Source: Myxococcales bacterium
Lineage (GTDB): Bacteria > Myxococcota_A > UBA9042
Direction of reading: 5' to 3'
Length of the DNA: 38,984 nucleotides
Assembly (NCBI GenBank): GCA_009692425.1
Contig: SHZF01000041.1
Location: 1-38,984 of the forward strand
Part shown: piece after piece, positions 8,112-15,721 of the stretch
Position numbering within the stretch: position 1 is the first letter of the stretch
How the letters are laid out: each line of letters starts with the position of its first letter
The notes under the pieces: generated by a model
Seen by the model: only the letters and a program-made list of their open reading frames with translations
The model's database searches: none
Told to the model about the DNA's origin: nothing
Translations under genes and position numbers: made by a program

Positions 8112-9950
8112 GTGCAAGAATCCCCCAATCGACGTGCTGCGTTGACCTCGGCTTGGTTTGAACCCGACGACGCGGGGCCGGTGCCCATCGCAGACGACGC
8201 CCTGGTCGATCGCATCAAGTGGACCACCTTTGCGCGCGTGCTCGTGCTGACCGCCGTGCTGCTGTTTGGCATCGCGATGGACCTCGGCATGGGTCCGCAG
8301 CCCATCGCCGGCATGCCCGAGACGGGGCTGTACAAGTTCGCGACGGCGTTCTACTTCCTGTCGTTCTTCACGCTACTCGCGACGCTCTTGACGCGCCACC
8401 GGCCGCGCGTGCTGCGGGCGCTGGCGTTGGCGTCGATCGTCATCGACGTCGCGATGGCGTCCGCATTGGTGGCGAGCACGGACGGCTTGGAGTCCGTGTT
8501 CCTCTTTGGGTTTCCGCTCGCTGTGCTCAACGGCGCCGTCCTGCTCGAGCGGTTCGGCGCCGTGTGTTCGGCGACTTTGGCGGCAGTCGTCGTGGTCGGG
8601 CTGTGCGCCGTCGACATCGGTGCGCTGCCCTGGAGCCTGCTGCCCTGGCGGGTCGCGTGGCTGCGCGGGCTGGCGCCGCCCACGCCGCCATCCACGTTCG
8701 AGGCGGGGATGCAGGCGCTGGTGCAAGTGGCGGCAGTGTATGGCACGGCGCTGCTCAGTTCGCACCTGGTGCACGAACTCGCCCGCACCCGGCAGCGTGC
8801 GACCCAGCAACGCCGCGAGTTGGCGCGGTTGCGCGTGCGTTACCAGGACCTGGTGCAGAACCTGCCCGACGGCCTGCTCACGACAAGTCCCGATGGAAGG
8901 GTCACCGGAATCAATTTCGCCGGCCTGCACATCCTGCAACTCAGCGGCGGCGACGTGCTGGCGCATCCCTTGACCGACCTCCTGCCTGCACTCGCCCAGG
9001 CTCCGCTGGCCGGCGAGTTGCAGGTTGCGCGCGACTCTGGCGTGGGCGGGCACACCCAGGAACTGGCCCGCGAACGGCACGGGGGCCCGCCCCAGTTGCT
9101 GGCCTGCCGGCGCGTGGCGTTCTCGGATCCGGCGGGTCCAGCCGGCGAACTCGTCGTGTTCCGGGACATGACCGACGCACGCCGTCGCGAGGAGGAACAC
9201 CGGTCGCGCGAGCGGTTGGCGGCCATCGGCGCGATGGCGGCCGCGGTCGCCCACGAAATCCGCAACCCGCTCGCGTCGATTTCCGGGGCGGCCCAGATGC
9301 TGGAGTCCGATGGGGCTTCTTCGGATGTCGAGAGGCAACTGCTGCGCATCGTGCAGCGCGAGTCGGCGCGGCTGTCGGACTGGATCGATGAGTTTCTCGA
9401 CTTTGCGCGCCCGCGACCACTGCGGCCGACGCCATGCGACGTGCGCGACATGGTCGCCGAGACACTGGCTGCCGTGCAGCGAGACCCGCGAGCGCTGGAG
9501 GCGGGGGTCCAGGTGCGGATGGCCGCGGGGATGCGGGCCGCGCTGACCGACGTGGCGGGCGCCGGGCGCTGGAGGGTGGTGGCGGACGTCGAACTCCTGC
9601 GTCAGGTGGCGTGGAACCTGCTGATCAACGCGCTGCAGGCCGTCGTGGCCACCGACGTGCGGGTGGTCGAAATCGACCTGGGCGGGGACGACGACACAGT
9701 GGTGATCGCGGTCGATGACAGCGGCGCGGGCATTGAGCCGGAAGAATTGCCGCACATCTTCGAGCCGTTCTGGACGACGAAGGGGGGCGGTACCGGGCTC
9801 GGCCTCGCGACCGTCGAGCGCCATGTCGCGGCGCACCGTGGCGAAGTGCACGTGGAGCGCTCTGCCTTGGGCGGCGCACGCTTCATAGTGCGGTTGCCGC
9901 GGCGGGCGCCGACGAGCGCGTTTGCGGGCGGCGGCGTGCTACCCGGGTGA
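8112..9950 (+). CDS. pilS: Membrane sensor histidine kinase PilS
   Basis: A 612-residue histidine kinase with a GTG start at 8112, six bases after the pilC stop, with AAGG just upstream. The N-terminal 220 residues contain about six hydrophobic segments, typical of PilS. A PAS domain follows (about 250-345, DLVQNLPDGLLTTSPDGRVT). The HisKA domain has H381 in AAAVAHEIRNPLASISGAAQ. The HATPase domain shows the N box (LLINALQAV), G1 (DDSGAGI), the F box (HIFEPFWTTK) and G2 (GGGTGLGLATVERHVA). PilS phosphorylates the sigma54 activator PilR to control pilin transcription. Here no pilR follows: the next gene is convergent, 13 bp downstream. Either PilR is encoded elsewhere or this kinase serves another regulator. 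An NtrB-type kinase is the alternative, but the context favours PilS. Confidence 0.85.
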   Translation: MQESPNRRAALTSAWFEPDDAGPVPIADDALVDRIKWTTFARVLVLTAVLLFGIAMDLGMGPQPIAGMPETGLYKFATAFYFLSFFTLLATLLTRHRPRVLRALALASIVIDVAMASALVASTDGLESVFLFGFPLAVLNGAVLLERFGAVCSATLAAVVVVGLCAVDIGALPWSLLPWRVAWLRGLAPPTPPSTFEAGMQALVQVAAVYGTALLSSHLVHELARTRQRATQQRRELARLRVRYQDLVQNLPDGLLTTSPDGRVTGINFAGLHILQLSGGDVLAHPLTDLLPALAQAPLAGELQVARDSGVGGHTQELARERHGGPPQLLACRRVAFSDPAGPAGELVVFRDMTDARRREEEHRSRERLAAIGAMAAAVAHEIRNPLASISGAAQMLESDGASSDVERQLLRIVQRESARLSDWIDEFLDFARPRPLRPTPCDVRDMVAETLAAVQRDPRALEAGVQVRMAAGMRAALTDVAGAGRWRVVADVELLRQVAWNLLINALQAVVATDVRVVEIDLGGDDDTVVIAVDDSGAGIEPEELPHIFEPFWTTKGGGTGLGLATVERHVAAHRGEVHVERSALGGARFIVRLPRRAPTSAFAGGGVLPG

Positions 9951-9963
9951 CGACCGCGCACGA

Positions 9964-11409
9964 TCACGAACCGACGCTGAACCGCCATTGCAGCACGTCG
10001 ACTTGCGCACTGCCCTTGGTCGCCTTGAATTCGATGCGGACGCGGTAGCTGCCCTTGGCGAGTGGCTTGTGTGCGTACAGCACCTTCGTCCACGCGTCGA
10101 ACGCGCCCAGCGTGCTGTCGGTCTTCGCATCGAGCCAGACGTGGGGGACTTCGGCGGCCTTGTCGTCGAGCAACACATGCACTACCACCTCGACCGTGTT
10201 CGGGAAGCGCGCGGTGATGATCGGCCCCGAAGGATAGCCCTGCGGCGGCTTGGGTGGCTGCGGGCCTTCGAGGCCGTTCCACGACGCGGGCACGCCCGCC
10301 TGGCCGGGCCACGGGTACACCACGATCGTCGCCGGCACGGGGGCGCCTGCGCCAAAGTCCATCACCTCGCACGCCGCGCCCTTGGTCGATTGCCCGTAGC
10401 CCACCGCCGACGAGCGCGGGTCGATGAGCGGCAGTCGGTGGTAGACGGTATCGAGCCAGCCCTGCACGGCGCCGCTGGGCGAGCCGGTGAACGCCATGAT
10501 TTCAGGCCCCGGCGCCCCGCTGTAGCCCGCGGCCGAGAGCCGTTGCGGCAGCGTCGTGCCGGTGAAGCCGTCGCCGAAGCTGGCGTCCTCGTCGTGGGGT
10601 GACACGCCCTTGGCCTTGTATTTGCTCGCGTGGACGCCATAGAACGCCGCGTGAGCTTGGGCGGCCTGGCGCAGCGCGGAGTCGCCCTTGATCGCGAGCA
10701 CGCCGACGTGGGCGCGCAGGGTGTTGAGCAGATCGACGGCCTGCACCTGCTGCGGGCTCGCTCCCGGTGGCGGCGGCGTAGCCTGGACGGGCAGGCTCGG
10801 GCCGGGGTGGACGCTGCCGGTGGATGCTCCGCCCCAGTCCTTGGGCCCCGGCTGGGCGGCGTTCGTGTCCAGTGCGGGGCCCGCGTCGCCCTTGCCGACG
10901 GTCGCATCGGCCGCCGTGCCGCCCGTATCCGGCGCACGGTTTCTGCTCGTCACGGGTCCCGAGCCGGGCACCCACTGGGCAGCCCACACGCCCGCCACCT
11001 TGCAGCACGCCGCATCCGAAGCGTAGGTGCCGGCAGCCTGGGTCGCCGAGGTGAAGCGACCGTCGAGTTGGATGCCGTTGCCCGCCAGTTTGAAAACGGT
11101 GCCCGCGCTGGTCGTAGCACCCAGCGGACCTTGGGCCTCGCCGGTGCAGGCGTTGGCCTTGCAGGTCTGTCTCACGAGCAGGAGGTCGACCACCTGACCG
11201 GATTCGACGCGGAAGGTCAATTCCTGGCCCTGCCATGCTCCGGCGTTGGGGGCGACGGCAATGCCTCCGGCGCCGCCGGGTGGCGCGGTCGTGCATGCCA
11301 GCGCGGCGAGGGCGCCGACGCAGCAGGCGACGCTATGGAGCGTGCAGCCAGACGGCGTCCAGCCAGACAGGGTGCGGGTGGGTGCGGGTCGGGCGCGGGG
11401 TGCGGGCAT
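9964..11409 (-). CDS. CAP/SCP-domain lipoprotein
   Basis: A 481-residue predicted lipoprotein: the signal segment HSVACCVGALAALAC ends in a lipobox with Cys39. The start at 11409 is the best ATG before the signal segment but lacks a clear ribosome site, so it is uncertain. An N-terminal beta domain with paired cysteines (about 45-165) is followed by an Asp/Gly/Pro linker and a CAP (SCP/PR-1) domain at about 225-375. Signs of the latter are VDLLNTLRAHVGVLAI, LRQAAQAHAAFYGVH, GPEIMAFTGSPSGAVQGWLDTVYHR and SSAVGYG. A C-terminal beta-sandwich (about 385-480) ends in WRFSVGS. CAP proteins are secreted and often bind lipids or act on other cells. The stop is 13 bp from the convergent pilS stop. Confidence 0.7.
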   Translation of the reverse strand: MPAPRARPAPTRTLSGWTPSGCTLHSVACCVGALAALACTTAPPGGAGGIAVAPNAGAWQGQELTFRVESGQVVDLLLVRQTCKANACTGEAQGPLGATTSAGTVFKLAGNGIQLDGRFTSATQAAGTYASDAACCKVAGVWAAQWVPGSGPVTSRNRAPDTGGTAADATVGKGDAGPALDTNAAQPGPKDWGGASTGSVHPGPSLPVQATPPPPGASPQQVQAVDLLNTLRAHVGVLAIKGDSALRQAAQAHAAFYGVHASKYKAKGVSPHDEDASFGDGFTGTTLPQRLSAAGYSGAPGPEIMAFTGSPSGAVQGWLDTVYHRLPLIDPRSSAVGYGQSTKGAACEVMDFGAGAPVPATIVVYPWPGQAGVPASWNGLEGPQPPKPPQGYPSGPIITARFPNTVEVVVHVLLDDKAAEVPHVWLDAKTDSTLGAFDAWTKVLYAHKPLAKGSYRVRIEFKATKGSAQVDVLQWRFSVGS

Positions 11410-11519
11410 CGGCGTGGGTGGGCGGGCGGGCGCAGGAGCCGGCCGGGGGCAAGAGGATAACAGGTTGGGGCGCAGTTGCACTGGGGAAAAACGCTTGCGT
11501 GCGTTGTGCACCGAGCATC

Positions 11520-11686
11520 GGCTGGCGCTGCCGGTGCGTGACGAGGATTTGCGCGCCAGCAGCAGCGCCTGGGGGTCGTCGAGCACGCATGTCCGGCGGC
11601 ATTCATCAGCAGCGTCGTCTTGCCGACCTGACGGGCGCCTGTGATCAGGACGACCGGCGCCAGGCGAGACAAGCGCGGCAGAGCGC
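11520..11686 (-). pseudogene. Remnant of an AAA ATPase (DUF4143-type), frameshifted
   Basis: Directly after the phosphatase stop codon, in another frame, lies LPRLSRLAPVVLITGARQVG followed by KTTLL: the N-terminal P-loop of the large family of ATPases with a C-terminal DUF4143 domain. After AAGHA the homology continues one frame over as VLDDPQALLLAR, the conserved YVxLDDPxAxxLAR block. It then ends, with no downstream ATPase or DUF4143 sequence. It is a fragment of about 55 residues of a gene normally about 400 residues long. These ATPases are often toxin-antitoxin-like accessory genes and are frequently decayed. Confidence 0.65.
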
Positions 11687-12661
11687 CTACAAGTTCGCGA
11701 CCAACCCGCAGTCGAACGCCTCGATGAACGCGACGTTCTCGGCCTCGAACCCGCCGGGGTCCGCCGCGCTCCGCCACGCGACGTGGCGCCGATAGGCCGC
11801 CTCCCACTGCGTCCGATCCACGCCGTTGAGGCAGCGTTCGATGACAGCGACGACCATCCCCGTGCGGTGCATCCCGCCGCCGCAATGGACCATCAGGTGG
11901 CCGCTGGCCGGGTTGCCGCCGGGGCGCACGACCTCGCGCACGATGGCGGCGACCGCTTCCATCGCCGTGCGCGCTGCGGCATGGGCGTCTTCTCCCTCGC
12001 GCAGGCCCTCGCGCCAATTCGCACGGGCGTCGCCGACCTCGCGGGCCAGGAAATACGTGCCGCCGCGCTCCGCCACCACCTTGCGTTCGGCGGCGTCGAG
12101 GTCGGCGAGCGGCATCGGGCCGGAGTACAGGTTCGCTACATGGCGCACGCCGCCGTGTTCGACGAGGCTGCGAAAGCACGACTCAGCGTGCAGCGGCGCG
12201 GGCGTGTAGCCGGCGCGGAAAAGCAGCAGTGGGCGGCCGTCGGCAGTCGTGCGCCCCTTCATCGCATGGACGCCGAGGTTGTTGAAATTGCCCTCGATCA
12301 GCGACGTGCGCACCATGCGCCAGAACAGGGCGTCCGTGACCAGGCGGCGCGCGGCGTCGGCCTTGTCGGCGGGTACGGCCACACCGAGCCCGGCGAGGCC
12401 TTCGAAGATGTCTTGCGTCGTCAGCCTGGCTTCGGCGCGCAGGGTCGTGCTCCATTGCTGGTGGGCGTTGCAGCGCAGGCCCGCCGGATCGACCGTGGCC
12501 GCGCTCAGCAGCGCCCCTTCGGCGGCGGGCAGGCCGTCCGGGGTCGCGGGCTGGGGCGATTCGGCGCTGTCGGGCGCACGTTGTGGACTGCCGCACGCGG
12601 CCGCAACGAACAGCGTCATGGCGAGAACTGGGTGCACGGGCAGGACTACGGATCCGTTCAT
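11687..12661 (-). CDS. Lipoprotein tyrosine/dual-specificity phosphatase
   Basis: A 324-residue protein starting MNGSVVLPVHPV, with a short signal and a lipobox (VAAAC, Cys23), followed by an Asp/Ser/Pro linker. The C-terminal half carries the cysteine phosphatase signature HCGGGMHRTG: catalytic Cys260 and Arg266 in the C-x5-R P-loop. The upstream general-acid loop could be the segment around YFLAREVGDARANW. Residues 60-150 are helical and not recognised. It is predicted to act outside the cytoplasm, on phosphotyrosine, phosphoinositide or another phosphoester; the exact substrate cannot be told. No Shine-Dalgarno is visible at 12661, but a TATGCT hexamer (a possible -10) lies about 20 bases upstream of the ATG. 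It is 61 bp downstream of the radical-SAM gene and in the same direction. Confidence 0.75.
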   Translation of the reverse strand: MNGSVVLPVHPVLAMTLFVAAACGSPQRAPDSAESPQPATPDGLPAAEGALLSAATVDPAGLRCNAHQQWSTTLRAEARLTTQDIFEGLAGLGVAVPADKADAARRLVTDALFWRMVRTSLIEGNFNNLGVHAMKGRTTADGRPLLLFRAGYTPAPLHAESCFRSLVEHGGVRHVANLYSGPMPLADLDAAERKVVAERGGTYFLAREVGDARANWREGLREGEDAHAAARTAMEAVAAIVREVVRPGGNPASGHLMVHCGGGMHRTGMVVAVIERCLNGVDRTQWEAAYRRHVAWRSAADPGGFEAENVAFIEAFDCGLVANL

Positions 12662-12722
12662 GGCGACAAGGGGAGCATAGCTGGGGCGCGCGGGCAACTG
12701 GCACCGAAATCGGCAGGCAGGG

Positions 12723-14678
12723 TCACGAGGGCCTCTCGGACTCGCCCGCCGCCGCGGCAAAATCCAACAACCGCAACCCCGCGCCGCGCCACCCCAGCGA
12801 CCCTACCGGCGCCCCCGTGCGGAGTACGTCGAGTCGGTCGCCGTGCCACACCAGTTCATCGCCGTCCGCCAGCAGGCCCACGACTGCCGCGTGGAAGGCG
12901 CGCGCACCGATCCGTTCCGCAACCCCTGCGTCCAGACCCAGATCAGCAAAACCGAGCACGCCACCATAACGGATGCGTTGCCCGCCGCCATCGACTGCCT
13001 CGACGCGGCCTGCGCCGGTCAGCGCGGCCACGCGATCGAATGCCTGCACGAGCACCGGAGTCGCCAGCACGTTCAGGAGCGCCGTTGCCCATTCGGGCTG
13101 GGCCCGGGCCAGTTCGGCGTGCGCATTGCGGGCCTGACGTTCGGCCTCACGGCATCCGAACCGACACGGCCAGAACGAGCCCAACCGCAGGGGCACGACC
13201 GCCGCGTTCTGGAACGGATTGCCGCGCAGCACCGTGCTTGATTCCAAACTGCCCGCGCCGGCCCAGCGCGCGAGCAGCCCGGCGTCGGACTGGTCCGTGG
13301 CGCGCACGTAGGCATCGACGCAGCACGCCGGGTAGCCAAACAACTCCCCCAGGCGCCGCATGGCGCGGTCACGCGCCGCCGCCGGACCGGCCAGTTCTCG
13401 GTCGAGCGCGGCGGCTTCCTCCAGCGTGGCAGAGTTGAGCGCCGCGAACACATGGACCCGCGCTCGCCCGGTCACGCCTTCGAGCGCGGACGCCACCACG
13501 CGTGCGCCGAAGCCCAGACGTTCAAAGGTCTCCACGACGGCGCCGGCCTGCTCCGGTCGTGGCAGTTCGCGCCGCAGCAGCGTGCGCAACCCTGCAGCCA
13601 ATTCGAGGGCCTCGCGATCCGGTGCCGGGCCGTGGCGATGGGCCCAGGTCTTCTCGGCAACCGGCAGGGTGGCGTGCAGGCGACCGCGGGCGGCGGAGCC
13701 GGGGTCGCCGACGAAACCGAGCGCGGCAAAGGGGTCGTCGGGTTGGGCGGCGGCACCTGGTTCCACTTCGAAGCCATCTGGGGCCAGCGTCCTGGGGTCC
13801 AGGGTCAACGGCAGCGCGCGATCGCCCCACGATTGTGCGCACGCGGCGGTCGCGCCCGGGCACACAGACGCCACGGTGCAGGTCGCACACGCTGGCAGCC
13901 GCACGTACCGAGTCGCCTCGCGTGCGACGAGGGCGCGTCCCAGGCGCAGCACGGCGACCACGGCCACTGGGTCGACGAAGGCACACGGCGGCAGTTCCGA
14001 CTGGGGCGCCACGCGCAAAGCCAGTGCGCCCGGCAACGCGGTCGCACGCACCGCAGCGGCGAGTTCGACTGCCAGATCAGGCACATTGAGCGGTTCAAAG
14101 CCGGGCGCGCCGCGCAGGATCGGCCGCGCGATGACTGCTCCCAAGGGCCGGCTTGCGCCGAGGGCGTCCCGTGCCCCGCCCACGATCGCCGCGAGCGCAC
14201 CGCGGTTGGCGGGAGTCAGGGCGACGGCCAACTCGACGTCGATGCCGGCGTCGCACAACTGCCGCACGCCGGCCAACGTACGCGCGGTGCCCCCAGGGTC
14301 GCCCGTGACGGCATCGTTGACGTCGGCGGCAAGCGCATTGCACGCGACGACGGCGGCATCGAGGCCGGCCGCCCGCAATTCCCGCGCGGTGTTGCCCGTT
14401 GCGAGCAGGGTCGCATTCGTTTCCAGCCGCAGTCGGCCAATGCCCGCCCGCTTTGCCGCCGCGACGATGCGCGCCAGCCACGGCTCTCGCGTCGGTTCGG
14501 CGCCGGTAAAGACCACCTCGCGCACGCCCGCCCGCACGGCCCCCTGCACCTGGTCCAATGCGCGCCGGGCCCTCACTTCGGCGGGCTCGCGTTCGGCCCC
14601 GCGCACGACGCAGAACGCACACCCCTGATTGCAGGCGCGGTTCAGGCTGATGGACACCGAGGTGTCGTCCGCCGCCAT
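12723..14678 (-). CDS. Radical SAM protein fused to a DUF483-like cysteine domain
   Basis: A 651-residue protein. The N-terminus is a radical SAM domain: the [4Fe-4S] cysteines are C16, C20 and C23 in CNQGCAFC, and GAEPT (59-63) takes the place of the usual GGEPT. It is followed by an auxiliary-cluster-like set of cysteines (C232, C264, C267, C273, C280; CATCTVASVC), suggestive of a SPASM-type region. A separate C-terminal domain begins about residue 355. It has ELFGYPACCVDAYVRA (C452, C453) and later PFQNAAVVPLRLGSFWPCRF with C505 and C509, which matches my memory of the DUF483 pattern (GYPxCC then PCxxxC). The four cysteines could form a metal site. The start at 14678 is 6 bp after the carbonic anhydrase stop, so the two are probably co-transcribed. 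The reaction is unknown. Confidence 0.75.
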   Translation of the reverse strand: MAADDTSVSISLNRACNQGCAFCVVRGAEREPAEVRARRALDQVQGAVRAGVREVVFTGAEPTREPWLARIVAAAKRAGIGRLRLETNATLLATGNTARELRAAGLDAAVVACNALAADVNDAVTGDPGGTARTLAGVRQLCDAGIDVELAVALTPANRGALAAIVGGARDALGASRPLGAVIARPILRGAPGFEPLNVPDLAVELAAAVRATALPGALALRVAPQSELPPCAFVDPVAVVAVLRLGRALVAREATRYVRLPACATCTVASVCPGATAACAQSWGDRALPLTLDPRTLAPDGFEVEPGAAAQPDDPFAALGFVGDPGSAARGRLHATLPVAEKTWAHRHGPAPDREALELAAGLRTLLRRELPRPEQAGAVVETFERLGFGARVVASALEGVTGRARVHVFAALNSATLEEAAALDRELAGPAAARDRAMRRLGELFGYPACCVDAYVRATDQSDAGLLARWAGAGSLESSTVLRGNPFQNAAVVPLRLGSFWPCRFGCREAERQARNAHAELARAQPEWATALLNVLATPVLVQAFDRVAALTGAGRVEAVDGGGQRIRYGGVLGFADLGLDAGVAERIGARAFHAAVVGLLADGDELVWHGDRLDVLRTGAPVGSLGWRGAGLRLLDFAAAAGESERPS

Positions 14679-14684
14679 GGCTCG

Positions 14685-15398
14685 TCAGACCCGCGTGCGG
14701 AATCGCGTGAGACTTGCGCTCGCCGATTCGAAACGGCCGTCTTCGGGGTCGAACACGTTCAGTTGCAGGGAATAAAGGTCGTAGACCCAGCCGTGCAGTT
14801 CGAGGCGACCGCTTGCAACGGCCTCTGCCACCAGCGGAAAGGTCGCAAGGTTGGAAAGCTGCACGAGCACGTTCCACTCCACCGCCGCGCGAAACTGGGC
14901 GGCCGCGCGCGCCGCCGGGTCGGCCGCATCGGGCGGGTCGTCCTTGGGCGCCGCCGACTCGCTACCCGGCCCGCCGCCAACCGTGCGCGCCCTCTCGACG
15001 GCAGGCACGACGCCGAGCAACCACTCCCGCAAGGACGTCGCTGGCGCGGGCAGGTGGTCGATGCCGTCGAGCACCGCCTGGACGCCGCCGCACCCGTAGT
15101 GCCCGCACACGATGATGTGCGGCACCTTCAAGTGGACGACCGCGTAGTCGAGCGCCGCGCCCACGCTGGCGTCGGCGTGATCGACGGTCGGCACGAGGTT
15201 GGCGACGTTGCGAATCACGAACAAGCGCCCCGGGCTCGATGCCGTCAACACTTCAGGCACCACACGCGAATCGGAGCAGCCGACGTAGAGCGCGTCCGGA
15301 CTCTGGCCGTCGCTGGCGAGCCGGCGCAGGAAATCGATCGTGCCGCCGAGCGCACCCTCATGAAAGCGGCCGTGACCGTGGAGCAATTGTTGGACCAT
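14685..15398 (-). CDS. Beta-class carbonic anhydrase
   Basis: A 237-residue zinc enzyme interconverting CO2 and bicarbonate in the cytoplasm. The zinc-site motifs of the beta class are present: C41 and D43 in GCSDSR, then H100 and C103 in CGHYGCGG, giving a Cys2HisAsp site with the usual Asp-Arg dyad. The start is ATG 15398 with an excellent GGAGG six bases upstream; the frame is open to 15683 but the extension has no recognisable sequence. An insert rich in Gly/Asp/Pro/Ala (about 140-165) makes it slightly longer than usual. It is the first gene of a minus-strand cluster with the radical-SAM gene. Confidence 0.88.
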   Translation of the reverse strand: MVQQLLHGHGRFHEGALGGTIDFLRRLASDGQSPDALYVGCSDSRVVPEVLTASSPGRLFVIRNVANLVPTVDHADASVGAALDYAVVHLKVPHIIVCGHYGCGGVQAVLDGIDHLPAPATSLREWLLGVVPAVERARTVGGGPGSESAAPKDDPPDAADPAARAAAQFRAAVEWNVLVQLSNLATFPLVAEAVASGRLELHGWVYDLYSLQLNVFDPEDGRFESASASLTRFRTRV

Positions 15399-15721
15399 AG
15401 CGCCTCCACCGCAGGCCGCCTCTGCCGCGCGGGTGCGGAATGCTGCGGGGCGGGCGCCGCCAACGCAAGCGGTCACGAACGCCCCGATCCGCTGCCGTCG
15501 GCGCAGCTCTGCGTTGTCGCAGCGGAATCGGCGTTCGCAGTACCGGGTGTACGTCTTCACGCCGATTCCTTGCTCCGCCTTGTCGAGCGCAAGCGAGCCA
15601 ACCGGCAACGGACATCCGAATTCGGCGGCCGGGGATGGGAGTCGGTGGTGGGTCCTGAAACGAGTTGCGCGGCTGAAGGGCATGGCGCAGCATGCCGCCC
15701 ACGTCCGCTGAGGCGCCTGCC
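15399..15721 (+). other. Intergenic region between divergent genes
   Basis: These 323 bp separate the carbonic anhydrase (-) from the GMC oxidoreductase (+) and must hold both promoters, but no convincing -35/-10 pair was found. An in-frame open extension of the carbonic anhydrase covers most of it and is judged noncoding. Confidence 0.5.

Noticed and set aside
15399-15683. N-terminal extension of carbonic anhydrase
   Set aside because: The 15398 start has a GGAGG at ideal spacing and the extension does not resemble the family.
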